Notes: generated by a model from the letters alone, not told the origin. A stretch of 64,000 nucleotides of DNA from Dyella sp. A6 (GCF_036320485.1 NZ_CP132911.1:2542001-2606000); one strand, 5' to 3'. Counted from the stretch's first letter, positions 1 through 8,640 are shown. Numbers and translations are program-made.

Positions 1-1
1 C

Positions 2-409
2 ACCGACGCCGCCCCGGCGCCGGTGGGCGCGTATCCGCATGCGCGGCGCGTGGGCCAGCTGCTGTTCCTGTCCGGCGTCGGCCCGCGCGAACCCGGCACG
101 CATGTCATTCCCGGCAATGTCCACGACGCCGACGGCAGGCTGTTGAGCTATGACATCGAGGCGCAATGCCGCCAGGTATTCGCCAACGTGCGTGCGGTGC
201 TCGAAGCCAGTGGTGCACGCTGGCAGGACCTGGTCGATATCACCGTGTTCCTGACCGACATGACCCGCGACTTTGCCAGCTATAACCGCATCTATGCCGA
301 ATGCTTTGCCGGGGTGGATGCCTGTCGCACCACAGTGGGCATCACCGCCTTGCCCACGCCGATTGCGATCGAGTTGAAGTGCGTGGCGGCACTGCTGCCC
401 CAGGCATGA
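2..409 (+). CDS. RidA/YjgF-family deaminase, probably 2-aminomuconate deaminase (5' partial)
   Basis: The reading frame is open from the first bases of the window, so the true start lies upstream; a GTG at 23 is internal. The C-terminal 135 or so residues show the RidA fold pattern: a G-G-x-G-type loop near FLSGVGPREPGT, a central VFANVRAVLEASG helix and the closing R-T-T-V-G ... P-x-P-x-x-I-E-L stretch, with the Arg expected to bind the substrate carboxylate. The GPREPGT and ALPTPIAIELKCVA wording resembles 2-aminomuconate deaminases of tryptophan/aminophenol meta-cleavage pathways more than housekeeping RidA; that sub-assignment is inference from memory of the family. The rest of the pathway would lie to the left, outside the window. 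It ends just before a strong hairpin. Confidence 0.75.
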   Translation, partial: TDAAPAPVGAYPHARRVGQLLFLSGVGPREPGTHVIPGNVHDADGRLLSYDIEAQCRQVFANVRAVLEASGARWQDLVDITVFLTDMTRDFASYNRIYAECFAGVDACRTTVGITALPTPIAIELKCVAALLPQA

Positions 410-411
410 AA

Positions 412-440
412 AAACCCGGCGCACGATGTGCGCCGGGTTT
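412..440. terminator. Bidirectional rho-independent terminator
   Basis: A perfect 13-bp stem (412-424 with 428-440) and a 3-nt loop lie between the convergent ends of the RidA gene and the His-rich gene. On the minus strand the stem is followed by six T (from A409-414), so it works best for the leftward gene. Confidence 0.8.
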
Positions 441-478
441 CCGAGCGGGCTGCAAGCCTGCGGCGCGCCCGATCGTCT

Positions 479-724
479 TCACTTCCCGGTGTTGCCGTCG
501 GTCATCGGCTTGGCGGCCTTCTTGGCATGCGCCTTGTGGTGATGGTGATGATGGTGCTTGTGGTGATGCTTGTGATGCTTCTTGGCGTGATGATGTTCGG
601 CCGTCGTCGCATGGGGCGCCGCCATGGCCTTGGGCGTGGGCTGCTCGGTGGTCTGGGCCAGCACCGATCCGGAAAGGGCCACACCCACCACCAGCAGGAT
701 AGCGATTGCGAATTTACGAATCAT
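479..724 (-). CDS. Small exported His-rich protein
   Basis: About 81 residues. The N-terminus (MIRKFAIAILLVVGVALS, then SVLAQ) is a clear Sec signal peptide with an A-x-A-like cleavage site after VLA. The mature part is a short Thr/Pro/Ala spacer followed by a run of roughly 17 His mixed with Lys between about residues 43 and 72. No known domain. Two in-frame ATGs exist (730 and 724); 724 is preferred because AGAGG then sits 9 nt upstream. His-rich tails of this kind can bind Ni, Cu or Zn, but nothing in the neighbourhood names a metal, so function is unknown. It stands alone and is followed by the bidirectional terminator at 412-440. Confidence 0.7.
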   Translation of the reverse strand: MIRKFAIAILLVVGVALSGSVLAQTTEQPTPKAMAAPHATTAEHHHAKKHHKHHHKHHHHHHHKAHAKKAAKPMTDGNTGK

Positions 725-863
725 GATCATGAGCCTCTACGTGATGTAGTGTCGCGGACCCGGCCGGAACCCGGCTGCCTCGAGCGGCGCGACGGGCCAA
801 CAATGCGACCGCCCTGGCATACCGAAACTGAACGAGCCACCCCCGGTATGGCCCCGGCAGGAT

Positions 864-1643
864 CTAAGCCAGGCAGGCCTGCAGCAGGCGCCGGATCAGA
901 TCCTGCACCGGACGCGCCTTCGTCGCATCCCACTCGAAACTGCCTTCGTCCATGTAGCGATGCTGGGCCAACTCCAGTTGGATCCCCTGCACGCCCTCGT
1001 CCGGCTGGCCGAAATGACGGGTGATGAAACCACCCTTGAAACGCCCGTTGACCACGAAGTCGTAGGCATCCTGCGATTCGAGCACATTGGTGAGTTGCCA
1101 CTGCAGTTCGGCGCTGCAGCTGGCGCCATCGGCCGTGCCCAGGTTGAAATCCGGCAGCCGCCCCTCGAACAGCATCGGCACCTGGCTACGGATCGAATGC
1201 CCTTCCCACAGCACCACCGAGCCGAAGCGCTCGCGCAGCCGTTGCACCTCGTCCGCCAGTGACTGGTGATACGGCCGCCACCAGTCGGTGACGCGTTGTG
1301 CCACCTCAGCCGCATCGGGTTCACAGCCGTCGAGGTACAGCGGCTCGCCATCGAAACCGACGGTCGAGACCAGGCCGGTTTCGCGGCGCCCCGGATACAG
1401 CGCATGCCCATCGGCCGGTCGGTTGAGGTCGACCACGTAGCGCGAGGCCAGCGGCCGGATCAGGCTGGCGCCCAGTTCCTCCGCCAACGGTCCGTAAAGC
1501 TGACCGACATGCCAGTCGGTGTCCGGCGAGTGACGCGCGGCCGGTCGCATGCGCGCCGCGATGTCGTTGGGAATATGACTGCCGTCGTGCGGCAGGCTGA
1601 TCAGTAGCGGCACGCTGCCGCGATGCAGGGTATGGGTTTCCAT
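864..1643 (-). CDS. N-formylglutamate amidohydrolase family protein
   Basis: 259 residues from the ATG at 1643; the frame stays open to 1724 but that extension (Arg/Ala/Cys rich) does not look like protein. The sequence shows the family's SLPHDGSHIP N-terminal motif, DTDWHVGQLYG, the DLNRPADG segment and WEGHSIRSQVP, with His and Asp/Glu residues expected to bind zinc. The enzyme hydrolyses N-formyl-L-glutamate to glutamate and formate, the last step of one histidine-degradation route (HutG). No other hut gene is adjacent; the upstream neighbour on the same strand is a DadA-like oxidase 114 bp away, so a general amino-acid catabolic role is as likely as histidine use. No convincing Shine-Dalgarno sequence precedes the start. 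Confidence 0.8.
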   Translation of the reverse strand: METHTLHRGSVPLLISLPHDGSHIPNDIAARMRPAARHSPDTDWHVGQLYGPLAEELGASLIRPLASRYVVDLNRPADGHALYPGRRETGLVSTVGFDGEPLYLDGCEPDAAEVAQRVTDWWRPYHQSLADEVQRLRERFGSVVLWEGHSIRSQVPMLFEGRLPDFNLGTADGASCSAELQWQLTNVLESQDAYDFVVNGRFKGGFITRHFGQPDEGVQGIQLELAQHRYMDEGSFEWDATKARPVQDLIRRLLQACLA

Positions 1644-1757
1644 GACCACGCAGTGTCGCGCCAACGCGGCGCATGCGGCAACAGCAGATCGCCCGGCTCG
1701 GCAACGCGGAAATCGCATCCGCAAACCGTGATCCTGGCCGGTGAGTGATGGCGCGCT

Positions 1758-3017
1758 TCAGATACCGAAGCGCGCTGGCGCGTAGGGCGCCGGATCGATC
1801 GCCGGCGCCGTTCCGGCAAGCTGTGCCGCCACCAGTTCGCCGGTGGCGGCCGACATGCTCACACCCAGCATGCCGTGCGCGGTGGCGAAATGCAGGTTGG
1901 CCCAACGCGAACTGGGCCCGATGATCGGCACTTCGTCCACACACATCGGGCGCCAACCCCACCATTCCTCCAGCAACTCCGCGCCCTCGGGCTCGTGCAT
2001 GCCCGCAGCCGCACCTCGACGCAGTGCGTCGAGACGGGTCTGGTTGAGGCCTTCCGCATAACCCGAGAATTCCATGGTGCTGCCCAGCCGGTAACCGCTG
2101 GACCAGGTGGTCACGCATACCGACGGCTCGCGCAGCACCAGCGCACGGCGCGGTACGCGGACAGGCCGGGTGTAGGTGAGCGAATAGCCCTTGCCCGGCT
2201 GCATCGGTACGCGCAGGCCAAGCATGCGCCCCAGCATCGGCGTCCATGCGCCCAACGCCATCATCACCTGTTCGCCACTGAAGACGCCGCGCGTGCTGCG
2301 AACATGGGTGAGACGCTTCGCATCGGTATCCAGCCGGTCGATTTTCGCACCGGAGACGATCGCTCCGCCCAGTGCCCGCACGCGCTCGGCCAGCTGCGAC
2401 ACATAACGATCGGGGCGCAGCTGGGCATCTCCCGGGTGGAACAGGCCGCCGACCACGCCCGGCTTCAGCACCGGCTCCATCGCCTCGACATCCTCACCAC
2501 GCAGCCGCTGCGTCTCGACGCCCAGGCCATCGAGCACGGCGGCGTGATGGCGTTCGTCGTCGGCCAGCGGCTTGGTGGTGCGGTAAACGTAGAGCACTCC
2601 GGTTTCGGTGAACTCGCACTCAAGGCCCTCCGTCTGGATCAGTTCGGCCAGCAGACGACGCGAGCGTTGCAGGATGGCCGCGCGCGCCACCGTGGCGCGC
2701 TGGAAGTCACGCCAGTTGCAATGCCGCGCGAAGCCGAGCAGCCAGCGCAGGCGCGGGCCATCGAAACGCGGATTGAGATAAAGCGGCGCGTCAGCATGCA
2801 GGATCGAGCGCAGCGCCATGCCGAAGGTGCCAGGCATGGCCAGCGAAGGCGCATGACTGGGCGTGATCGTGCCGCAGTTGCCGTGCGAGGCACCGTTGCC
2901 CGGCATGCCCTGCTCCAGCACCCGCACACTGATGCCCGACCTGAGCAGGAACAGCGCGCACGATAGGCCGATCACGCCGCCGCCCAGAATCAGTACATCG
3001 CTGCTGTGATCATTCAT
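1758..3017 (-). CDS. FAD-dependent D-amino-acid dehydrogenase-like oxidoreductase (DadA family)
   Basis: 419 residues. The N-terminus carries the Rossmann dinucleotide motif (DVLILGGGVIGLSCALFLL, GxGxxG at about residues 11-17) and the DAO fold continues through HGNCGTITPSHAP, the FAD-contact region ALGAWTPML and the C-terminal HGMLGVSMSAATGELVA glycine motif. Length and motif order match DadA-type membrane-associated dehydrogenases that oxidise D-amino acids (or proline/hydroxyproline relatives) and pass electrons to the respiratory chain. DadA from E. coli is similar in size; no alanine racemase gene is adjacent, so the exact substrate is open. It lies upstream of the N-formylglutamate amidohydrolase and probably shares its transcript. 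Confidence 0.8.
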   Translation of the reverse strand: MNDHSSDVLILGGGVIGLSCALFLLRSGISVRVLEQGMPGNGASHGNCGTITPSHAPSLAMPGTFGMALRSILHADAPLYLNPRFDGPRLRWLLGFARHCNWRDFQRATVARAAILQRSRRLLAELIQTEGLECEFTETGVLYVYRTTKPLADDERHHAAVLDGLGVETQRLRGEDVEAMEPVLKPGVVGGLFHPGDAQLRPDRYVSQLAERVRALGGAIVSGAKIDRLDTDAKRLTHVRSTRGVFSGEQVMMALGAWTPMLGRMLGLRVPMQPGKGYSLTYTRPVRVPRRALVLREPSVCVTTWSSGYRLGSTMEFSGYAEGLNQTRLDALRRGAAAGMHEPEGAELLEEWWGWRPMCVDEVPIIGPSSRWANLHFATAHGMLGVSMSAATGELVAAQLAGTAPAIDPAPYAPARFGI

Positions 3018-3125
3018 GCCGCCATTCTAAGCACAGCCATCAGGGATCAAGGAACAGGTCATGGCACTTGATTACCCGTGTGTGCGAAGCGCACGATCAT
3101 TGGATATCGGTCGCATGAGTCCTCC

Positions 3126-4478
3126 ATGTCGAACAGGGTATTACGCACACTCCTTGTCGCGGTCCTGCTGCTCTCGACCGCAGCCTCGGCGCAGTCATTC
3201 GACCCTGTCGAGATCCGGCTTTTCAGGACGCTTTTCGCACTGCCGAGCGCGCTGGCGCGTTACACCTACCTACAGAACGAGATGCCGCACCTGAATGCGG
3301 ACGATCGTATCGTCGCCATGCAGATGCTGGCCTCCGCCGAAAGCGAGCTGGGCCTCTACAACCGGGCGGTATTCAGTTTCCCGATCAAGGTCAGTCCGCC
3401 GCCCGGACTGGTTCTTCCCACGGCCGCCCAATGGCGACCCGCTGGGGCAGTGGACGTGATTGCCAGGCTCGCGGCGCATCGTCATATCGTGATGGTCAAC
3501 GAAGCGCACCACGACGCCCAGACCCGCGTGCTGGCCCTCGCTCTGCTGCCACGCCTGTATGCACTCGGCTTCCGCTATTTTGCGGCGGAGGCACTGGTCG
3601 ACACCGACCCAGGCCTGCAGAAGCGCGGATACCCAGTCAGATCCAGCGGCACCGAATACCTGCACGAACCGATCTACGGCGAGATCGTGCGGGAAGCGAT
3701 CCGGCTGGGTTTCACCATCGTCCCGTACGATATCGAGCACCAGGTCGCCGAACAGGCGCGCGAGACCGGACAGGCCGAGAACCTCTATCGCGAGGTTTTC
3801 GCCAAACATCCCGATGCACACCTGTTCGTGCTGGCAGGCTACGCGCACATCGACAAGGCGAAAGGGCGCCTGGGCGACATCACTCCAATGGCGATGCACC
3901 TGGAAGCACTCAGCGGGCATGTGCCGCTGTCCATCGACCAGACCCAATTTCTCGAGACGGGCTTGCAGGACACGGACAACTATCACCGGCTGATCGCCCG
4001 CTTCCGGCCCACCCGACCCATCGTGCTGATCAACCGTTCCGACGGAAAGGTCTGGAGCGCCGATCCGAAGCTCTATGACGCCAATGTGATCCTGCCGCCG
4101 GCACTGAGCATGAAATCCTTCGGCAACAGCCAGTCAGTCGATGGCCAGATGTACAAGAACGTAGCGGACCCGGCACATCTTTCGCTCAGCACCTTCATGG
4201 CACTCGACAAGATGTTTCGCCCCGCCTGGCTGAGCCTGGGCGGCAAGCGGCAGGCGTTCCCTATCAGTGCGGCATTGTGCCGGAAGCAATTGCCCTGTGT
4301 GGTCGAAGCCCAGTATGCGGATGAAAGCGACAATGCCATCGCGGCCGACCGCTACGCCTTTCTGCAGGAAAGCGCGATAACGAACCTGTACCTGTTCCCC
4401 GGCAAGTACCACTTGCGGGCCATCGACAGTCGCGGCAAGACACTCGACGAACAGGCCATCACGATACCCAGGCAGTGA
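3126..4478 (+). CDS. Secreted protein with ChaN/Tiki/erythromycin-esterase-like features
   Basis: 450 residues from the ATG at 3126, chosen because it begins a textbook signal peptide (MSNRVLRTLLVAVLLLSTA, cleavage near ASA-QS); the frame extends to 3078 without a good start. The central region has VMVNEAHHD, a downstream FAAEAL and VLAGYAHIDKAKG. The spacing of a Glu/His pair, a second Glu and a late His after a hydrophobic strand recalls the ChaN/Tiki/EreA fold of haem-binding and metallohydrolase proteins. That is a fold-level impression, not an identification. The C-terminal 120 residues contain two Cys (AALCRKQLPC) that could form a periplasmic disulfide. It is monocistronic; an imperfect GC hairpin follows the stop. 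Confidence 0.6.
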   Translation: MSNRVLRTLLVAVLLLSTAASAQSFDPVEIRLFRTLFALPSALARYTYLQNEMPHLNADDRIVAMQMLASAESELGLYNRAVFSFPIKVSPPPGLVLPTAAQWRPAGAVDVIARLAAHRHIVMVNEAHHDAQTRVLALALLPRLYALGFRYFAAEALVDTDPGLQKRGYPVRSSGTEYLHEPIYGEIVREAIRLGFTIVPYDIEHQVAEQARETGQAENLYREVFAKHPDAHLFVLAGYAHIDKAKGRLGDITPMAMHLEALSGHVPLSIDQTQFLETGLQDTDNYHRLIARFRPTRPIVLINRSDGKVWSADPKLYDANVILPPALSMKSFGNSQSVDGQMYKNVADPAHLSLSTFMALDKMFRPAWLSLGGKRQAFPISAALCRKQLPCVVEAQYADESDNAIAADRYAFLQESAITNLYLFPGKYHLRAIDSRGKTLDEQAITIPRQ

Positions 4479-4571
4479 ACAACGGCCGATCGCGGCCGGC
4501 ACGCCCACAGAGTTGAGAGTAATTTTCGAAATAGCACAGACAGCATTGATTTGCGTACGAATTATTGACTT

Positions 4572-4606
4572 GATAACCTCACCACAAAGCAATTTTCGAG
4601 GTTATC
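4572..4606 (+). promoter_or_regulatory. 5'-UTR hairpin that buries the Shine-Dalgarno sequence
   Basis: GATAACCTC (4572-4580) and GAGGTTATC (4598-4606) form a perfect 9-bp inverted repeat with a 17-nt A-rich loop. The GAGG of the right arm is the ribosome-binding site for the GTG start at 4610 (8 nt spacing), so the folded RNA would hide it. Seen directly in the sequence; the regulatory meaning is inferred. Confidence 0.55.
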
Positions 4607-4609
4607 GTC

Positions 4610-5179
4610 GTGAACACCACTCCAGCCCATCGATCCCGCACCTGCGCGATACGGCAGCCGTGGCGCGGCGGCGTGCTGGCCTGCACCGTGCTGTTGCTAG
4701 CCGCCTGTGCCGGCAACCCGCATCGGCGCGAACCGACCTTCCGCGCCTCGCACTCCTCGCTGGCTGACGAACCGGCCCGTGCCCCCAGCGGTGAGGCCGC
4801 CACCGCCAACGACGTGCTGTTCCGTGCCTTGGCGCTGGTCGGCACGCCCTATCACTGGGGCGGCAACACACCCGAGAGTGGTTTCGACTGCAGCGGTCTG
4901 GTCGACTACATCTATCGGCATGGCGCCGACATCCTGCTGCCGCACAGCTCGCGCGAAATGGCGCGTATGGATGGCCGCAAGGTGAAACAGATGCGCGACC
5001 TGGTCAGCGGTGACCTGGTGTTCTTCGACATCAACGGTGGGATCAGCCACGTGGGCGTCTATGTCGGCAAGGGACGCTTCGTCCATGCGCCCAACAGTGG
5101 CGGTACCGTGCGACTGGACGATATCGACGGCCCGTACTGGCGCACCCACTTCGCCTACGGCAAGCGACTGCTGGACTGA
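4610..5179 (+). CDS. NlpC/P60 (C40) peptidoglycan endopeptidase, lipoprotein
   Basis: 189 residues with a GTG start. A basic n-region is followed by VLACTVLLLAAC, a lipobox with the acylated Cys near residue 33; the next residue is Ala, so outer-membrane sorting is likely. The catalytic domain fills the C-terminal 120 residues: GTPYHWGGNTPESGFDCSGL has the nucleophile Cys, SHVGVYVG the His, and FVHAPNSGG the third polar residue. Such enzymes (Spr/MepS-like) cut the D-Glu-mDAP or stem-crosslink bonds during wall growth. A second NlpC/P60 protein lies at 47.0-47.7 kb. Translation may be controlled by the hairpin at 4572-4606. The gene ends at a strong bidirectional terminator. Confidence 0.88.
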   Translation: MNTTPAHRSRTCAIRQPWRGGVLACTVLLLAACAGNPHRREPTFRASHSSLADEPARAPSGEAATANDVLFRALALVGTPYHWGGNTPESGFDCSGLVDYIYRHGADILLPHSSREMARMDGRKVKQMRDLVSGDLVFFDINGGISHVGVYVGKGRFVHAPNSGGTVRLDDIDGPYWRTHFAYGKRLLD

Positions 5180-5201
5180 ACTCCCACCGCGGCGCTGCAG
5201 C

Positions 5202-5238
5202 AAACGAAAAACGGCGCCAACGGCGCCGCTTTTCGTTT
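5202..5238. terminator. Bidirectional rho-independent terminator
   Basis: AAACGAAAA (5202-5210) and CGGCGCC (5212-5218) pair with GGCGCCG (5222-5228) and TTTTCGTTT (5230-5238) around a 3-nt loop, with one mismatch. GC core and A/U flanks on both sides serve the convergent NlpC/P60 and FKBP genes. Confidence 0.9.
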
Positions 5239-5256
5239 TACCGGGTACGGACGGAA

Positions 5257-5742
5257 TCAGTGCACCTCAGCGCCCGGAGCATGCGCGTGGCCGTGCTTCA
5301 GCTCCTCCTCGGTCGCGTCACGCACGTCCTGGATCGCCACGTCGAAGTGCAGCGTCTTGCCGGCCATCGGGTGGTTCAGATCCACGTCGATCGCACTCAT
5401 GCCGACCTTGTGCACGGTCACCGCACGCTGGCCACCTTCCTTCAGCGCCAGCACGGTGGTCATGCCGGGCTTCAGATACTTGGCATCGCGGAAGTACTTC
5501 TTCGGCACGCGCTGGATCTGGCCTTCCTGACGCTCTCCATAACCGTCGGCAGGAGCGATCTCGACCTGCAGGCTCTCGCCCGCCTCATGCCCTTCCAGTG
5601 CCGTTTCCAGCCCCGGAATCAGCTGGCCGTGGCCGAGCAGGACCCACAGCGCCTCGTCGCGGTCATGCGAGCTTTCGACCTTGTCGCCATCCACCGTCAG
5701 CGTGTAGTGGAGCGAGATCACCTTGTCCTTGCCAGCCTTCAT
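5257..5742 (-). CDS. slyD: SlyD-type FKBP peptidyl-prolyl cis-trans isomerase
   Basis: 161 residues. The FKBP half-barrel opens with VISLHYTLTVDGDKVESS, continues with the LLGHGQLIPGLETALEGHE core and contains the inserted-flap domain (about residues 70-125, VPKKYF ... DVDLNHPMAGK), then HFDVAIQDVRDATEEE. NHPMAGKTLHFDV is a SlyD signature. The tail is short but contains GHAHAP, a reduced version of the metal-binding His/Cys tail of E. coli SlyD (196 residues). Expected role: cytoplasmic prolyl isomerase and chaperone, possibly in nickel handling. The gene has its own start spacing and is separated from the upstream MFS gene by about 70 bp on the same strand. Confidence 0.9.
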   Translation of the reverse strand: MKAGKDKVISLHYTLTVDGDKVESSHDRDEALWVLLGHGQLIPGLETALEGHEAGESLQVEIAPADGYGERQEGQIQRVPKKYFRDAKYLKPGMTTVLALKEGGQRAVTVHKVGMSAIDVDLNHPMAGKTLHFDVAIQDVRDATEEELKHGHAHAPGAEVH

Positions 5743-5813
5743 GTTCGTCTCTGTGTCATTGGAATCGGGCCGACAAGTTTATCAGGCCCCGGCGTTGTCA
5801 GACCGCGGGGGTA

Positions 5814-7049
5814 TCAGCCCTCGGGAGGCTGGCCGAAGCGCACCCCGCGCACCTCCGGCCCTCGCCAGGCCAGCAGGGCCAGCAGCAGGGCGACCGCCAC
5901 CATCCAGACCGACATCACGCTGGCGTAATTGCCTCCATGGGCTTCGGCCAACCGGGCCTGCACATAGGCCGTGCTGGCGGCAAGCAGGTTGCCCAGCTGG
6001 TAGGCGAACCCCGGCAGGGTGCCACGCACCGCATCCGGCGAAAGCTCGTTGAGGTAGCTCGGCACCACGCCCCAGGCGCCCTGGACCATCACCTGGATCA
6101 GGAACGCGCCGATCGCCAGCAGCACCAGCGAACCGCCGTACATCCACAGCGGAATGCACGGCAACGCGAGCAGCGCCGCCACGGTGATCGCACGCCTGCG
6201 CCCCACCCGCTCCGACCATGCGCCGAAGCTCAGGCCACCGATGATCGCGCCGACATTCAGCAGCATCGTCAGCACGGTCACCTCGCCCGGGCCAAAATGC
6301 AGCTGCGACTTGAGGAAGGTCGGATACATGTCCTGCGAGCCATGACTGAACATGTTGAACGCGGCCATCAGCAGCATCATGTAGACCAGCCGACGACCCT
6401 GGCCGCGCATCGCCTTCCGCGCGCTGCTTGGCTCCGACCGTGCCTGCGCCGCCTGCCACACCGGCGATTCCGGCACCTTGCTGCGCAGGTAGAGCACCAG
6501 CAGCGACGGCAGCGCACCGGCCACGAACATGGCGCGCCAGTTCAGACCGAATACGCTGAAGACCAGCCAGTAGGTGATCGCGGCCAGGAAGTAGCCGAAC
6601 GGATAGCCACTCTGCAGCAGACCCGAGACCAGCCCGCGCGACTTCGACGGAATGCTCTCCATCGCCAGCGAGGCTCCGATGCCCCACTCGCCGCCCATCG
6701 CCACTCCGAACAGGAAGCGCAGCACCAGCAGCACGCCCAGGGATGGCGCGAAGGCACAGGCCAGTTCCAGCGCGGCGAAACACAGTACGTCGATCATCAG
6801 CACTGGCTTGCGCCCGAAGCGGTCGGCCAGCCGGCCGAACAGCAGCGCGCCCAGCGGACGGGCGCCCAGGGTCAGCAGGATGCTGAAAGCCACCTCGGGA
6901 GTCTTCACGTGGAAGTCGCCGGCGATATTGCTCATGACGAAAACCAGCAGGAAGAAATCAAACGCGTCCAGCGTCCAGCCAAGGAAGCTGGCCAGCACGG
7001 TATGGCGCTGCTGGCTATTCAGTTCGCGCAGGGAAGCCAGGAACGGCAT
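5814..7049 (-). CDS. MFS transporter, sialate/lactate (SHS-type) or aromatic-acid symporter group
   Basis: 411 residues from the ATG at 7049; the open frame continues upstream but loses membrane character. Twelve hydrophobic segments are apparent. The TM1 region (FLGWTLDAFDFFLLVFVM) with its D-A-x-D motif, the loop GRLADRFGRKPVL (MFS motif A) and GVAMGGEWGIGASLAMESIP are typical of proton symporters for organic acids (NanT/JenP/ShiA-like). A second motif-A-like loop, GAWSERVGRRRAI, marks the C-terminal half. Substrate cannot be set from sequence; a monocarboxylate or aromatic acid is the best guess. Divergent from rhlE across a 242-bp gap. Confidence 0.85.
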   Translation of the reverse strand: MPFLASLRELNSQQRHTVLASFLGWTLDAFDFFLLVFVMSNIAGDFHVKTPEVAFSILLTLGARPLGALLFGRLADRFGRKPVLMIDVLCFAALELACAFAPSLGVLLVLRFLFGVAMGGEWGIGASLAMESIPSKSRGLVSGLLQSGYPFGYFLAAITYWLVFSVFGLNWRAMFVAGALPSLLVLYLRSKVPESPVWQAAQARSEPSSARKAMRGQGRRLVYMMLLMAAFNMFSHGSQDMYPTFLKSQLHFGPGEVTVLTMLLNVGAIIGGLSFGAWSERVGRRRAITVAALLALPCIPLWMYGGSLVLLAIGAFLIQVMVQGAWGVVPSYLNELSPDAVRGTLPGFAYQLGNLLAASTAYVQARLAEAHGGNYASVMSVWMVAVALLLALLAWRGPEVRGVRFGQPPEG

Positions 7050-7291
7050 GCCTCGTCTCCAACAGAGCAACAGTCGGCGGAGGCTAACACGAGTCGGCGA
7101 TGGCTCCATGCGCACCGGCACCCTCGCGTTTCGATCCTGGCGCACACCGCACGATACGACACGGTATTTCGACCGGTTTCGGCTATACTTGCGCGACGGT
7201 TCCCCCACCGTCGCGGCTTTCGCCGCCGTCCATTCCCCCACCGCAACACGGTTCTGCACGAACGCTCCGGGTTGCACATAGGAGTTGTTCC

Positions 7292-8599
7292 ATGTCTTTT
7301 GAATCGCTGGGCCTTGCGCCCGCGTTGCTGCGTGCGCTTGCCGAACAGGGCTACGCCGAGCCCACCCCGATCCAGGCCGCCGCCATCCCGGTGGTGCTGG
7401 AAGGCCACGACCTGCTGGCCGCCGCACAGACCGGCACCGGCAAGACCGCCGCCTTCGCGCTGCCCCTGCTGCAGCGGCTGGCCGACACCCCCGCAACCAC
7501 CCGCAAACCGCGCGCGCTGGTGCTCACGCCCACCCGCGAACTGGCTGCGCAGATCGACGACAACCTGCGCGCCTATGCGCGTCACCTGAAGGTGCGCAGC
7601 ACGGTGATCTTCGGCGGCGTCGGCATGAACCCGCAGATCAATGCGCTGCGCCGCGGCGTGGACGTGATCATCGCCACGCCGGGTCGCCTGATCGACCACA
7701 TGCAGCAGCGCACCGTCGACCTGTCCGGCATTGAGGTGCTGGTGCTGGACGAAGCCGACCGCATGCTCGACATGGGCTTCCTGCCGGCGCTCAAGCGTGT
7801 GCTTTCGGCGCTGCCCGCCGCCCGCCAGACCCTGCTGTTCTCCGCCACCTTCGCGGCCCCGATCAAGGCACTGGCGATGCAGTTCATGCACCAGCCGCGC
7901 GAAGTTTCGGTGACCCCGCCGAATACCGTGACCCAGCTGATCACCCACCGGGTGCACCCGGTCGACGCCGAGCGCAAGCGCGACTTGCTGCTGCACGTGC
8001 TCAGCGAGGACAGCCGGCGACAGACGCTGGTGTTCAGCCGCACCAAGCACGGCGCCGACAAGCTGGTGAAGTTCCTGGAGGCTTCCGGCCTGCGCGCCGC
8101 GGCGATCCACGGCAACAAGAGCCAGAACGCGCGTACCCGTGCACTGGGCGACTTCAAGAGCGGCCGCATCACCGTACTGGTGGCGACCGACATCGCCGCA
8201 CGCGGCATCGACATCGACCAGTTGCCGGTGGTGATCAATTACGACCTGCCGATGGTCGCCGAGGATTACGTGCACCGCATCGGCCGGACCGGCCGCGCGG
8301 GTGCCGAGGGCCTGGCCCTGTCGCTGGTCAGCCACGACGAATCCGGGCTGCTGCGCGACATCCGCCGCCTGCTGGACAAGGACGTGGCCATCACCGACGT
8401 CGCCGGCTTCGAACCGTCGGCCCCGCTGCGCCTGGACGCCGGCGCACCGCGTCCCAAGCAGGGGCAGCGGCAGCCACGCCAGGGCGGCCAGGGCAACGGC
8501 CGTGCCCACGGCCATGGCCAGTCGCAGGGCGCGAACGGTTCGCATGCGGCCGGCAACCGCAAGCGGCAGCGGCGCAGGCGGCCAGCCGCTAAGGCCTGA
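7292..8599 (+). CDS. rhlE: DEAD-box ATP-dependent RNA helicase RhlE
   Basis: 435 residues from the ATG at 7292, supported by AGGAG 8 nt upstream; the frame is open to 7100 but the extra part is non-protein-like. Motifs in order: Q motif (F near residue 3 and PTPIQ), motif I AQTGTGKT, Ia PTRELAAQ, Ib [54 protein letters not shown]. The C-terminus is a Gly/Gln/Arg-rich tail with NGRAHGHGQ and RKRQRRRR, a typical RhlE basic extension for RNA binding. Likely acts in ribosome assembly and RNA turnover. The 5' leader contains a TATACT box near 7183 and a small GACGGT/ACCGTC hairpin. Confidence 0.93.
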   Translation: MSFESLGLAPALLRALAEQGYAEPTPIQAAAIPVVLEGHDLLAAAQTGTGKTAAFALPLLQRLADTPATTRKPRALVLTPTRELAAQIDDNLRAYARHLKVRSTVIFGGVGMNPQINALRRGVDVIIATPGRLIDHMQQRTVDLSGIEVLVLDEADRMLDMGFLPALKRVLSALPAARQTLLFSATFAAPIKALAMQFMHQPREVSVTPPNTVTQLITHRVHPVDAERKRDLLLHVLSEDSRRQTLVFSRTKHGADKLVKFLEASGLRAAAIHGNKSQNARTRALGDFKSGRITVLVATDIAARGIDIDQLPVVINYDLPMVAEDYVHRIGRTGRAGAEGLALSLVSHDESGLLRDIRRLLDKDVAITDVAGFEPSAPLRLDAGAPRPKQGQRQPRQGGQGNGRAHGHGQSQGANGSHAAGNRKRQRRRRPAAKA

Positions 8600-8615
8600 T
8601 CCGCCCACATCAGCC

Positions 8616-8640
8616 GGAGCGCCCGCCTTGCGGGTGCTCC
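8616..8640. terminator. GC hairpin between convergent rhlE and rimJ
   Basis: GGAGCGCCCGC and GCGGGTGCTCC pair (one G-U) around a 3-nt loop, 17 bp after the rhlE stop. No U run follows on either strand, so termination efficiency is uncertain. Confidence 0.45.

Noticed and set aside
4545..4590. Sigma-70 promoter with TTGATT or TTGACT upstream of the NlpC/P60 gene
   Set aside because: No -10 with suitable spacing could be fixed by eye, so no promoter feature was listed.
5010..7589. 859-codon open frame on the plus strand over the SlyD, MFS and rhlE genes
   Set aside because: It is a shadow frame in GC-rich DNA; composition is Arg/Pro/His rich and the opposite strand carries recognisable FKBP and MFS proteins.
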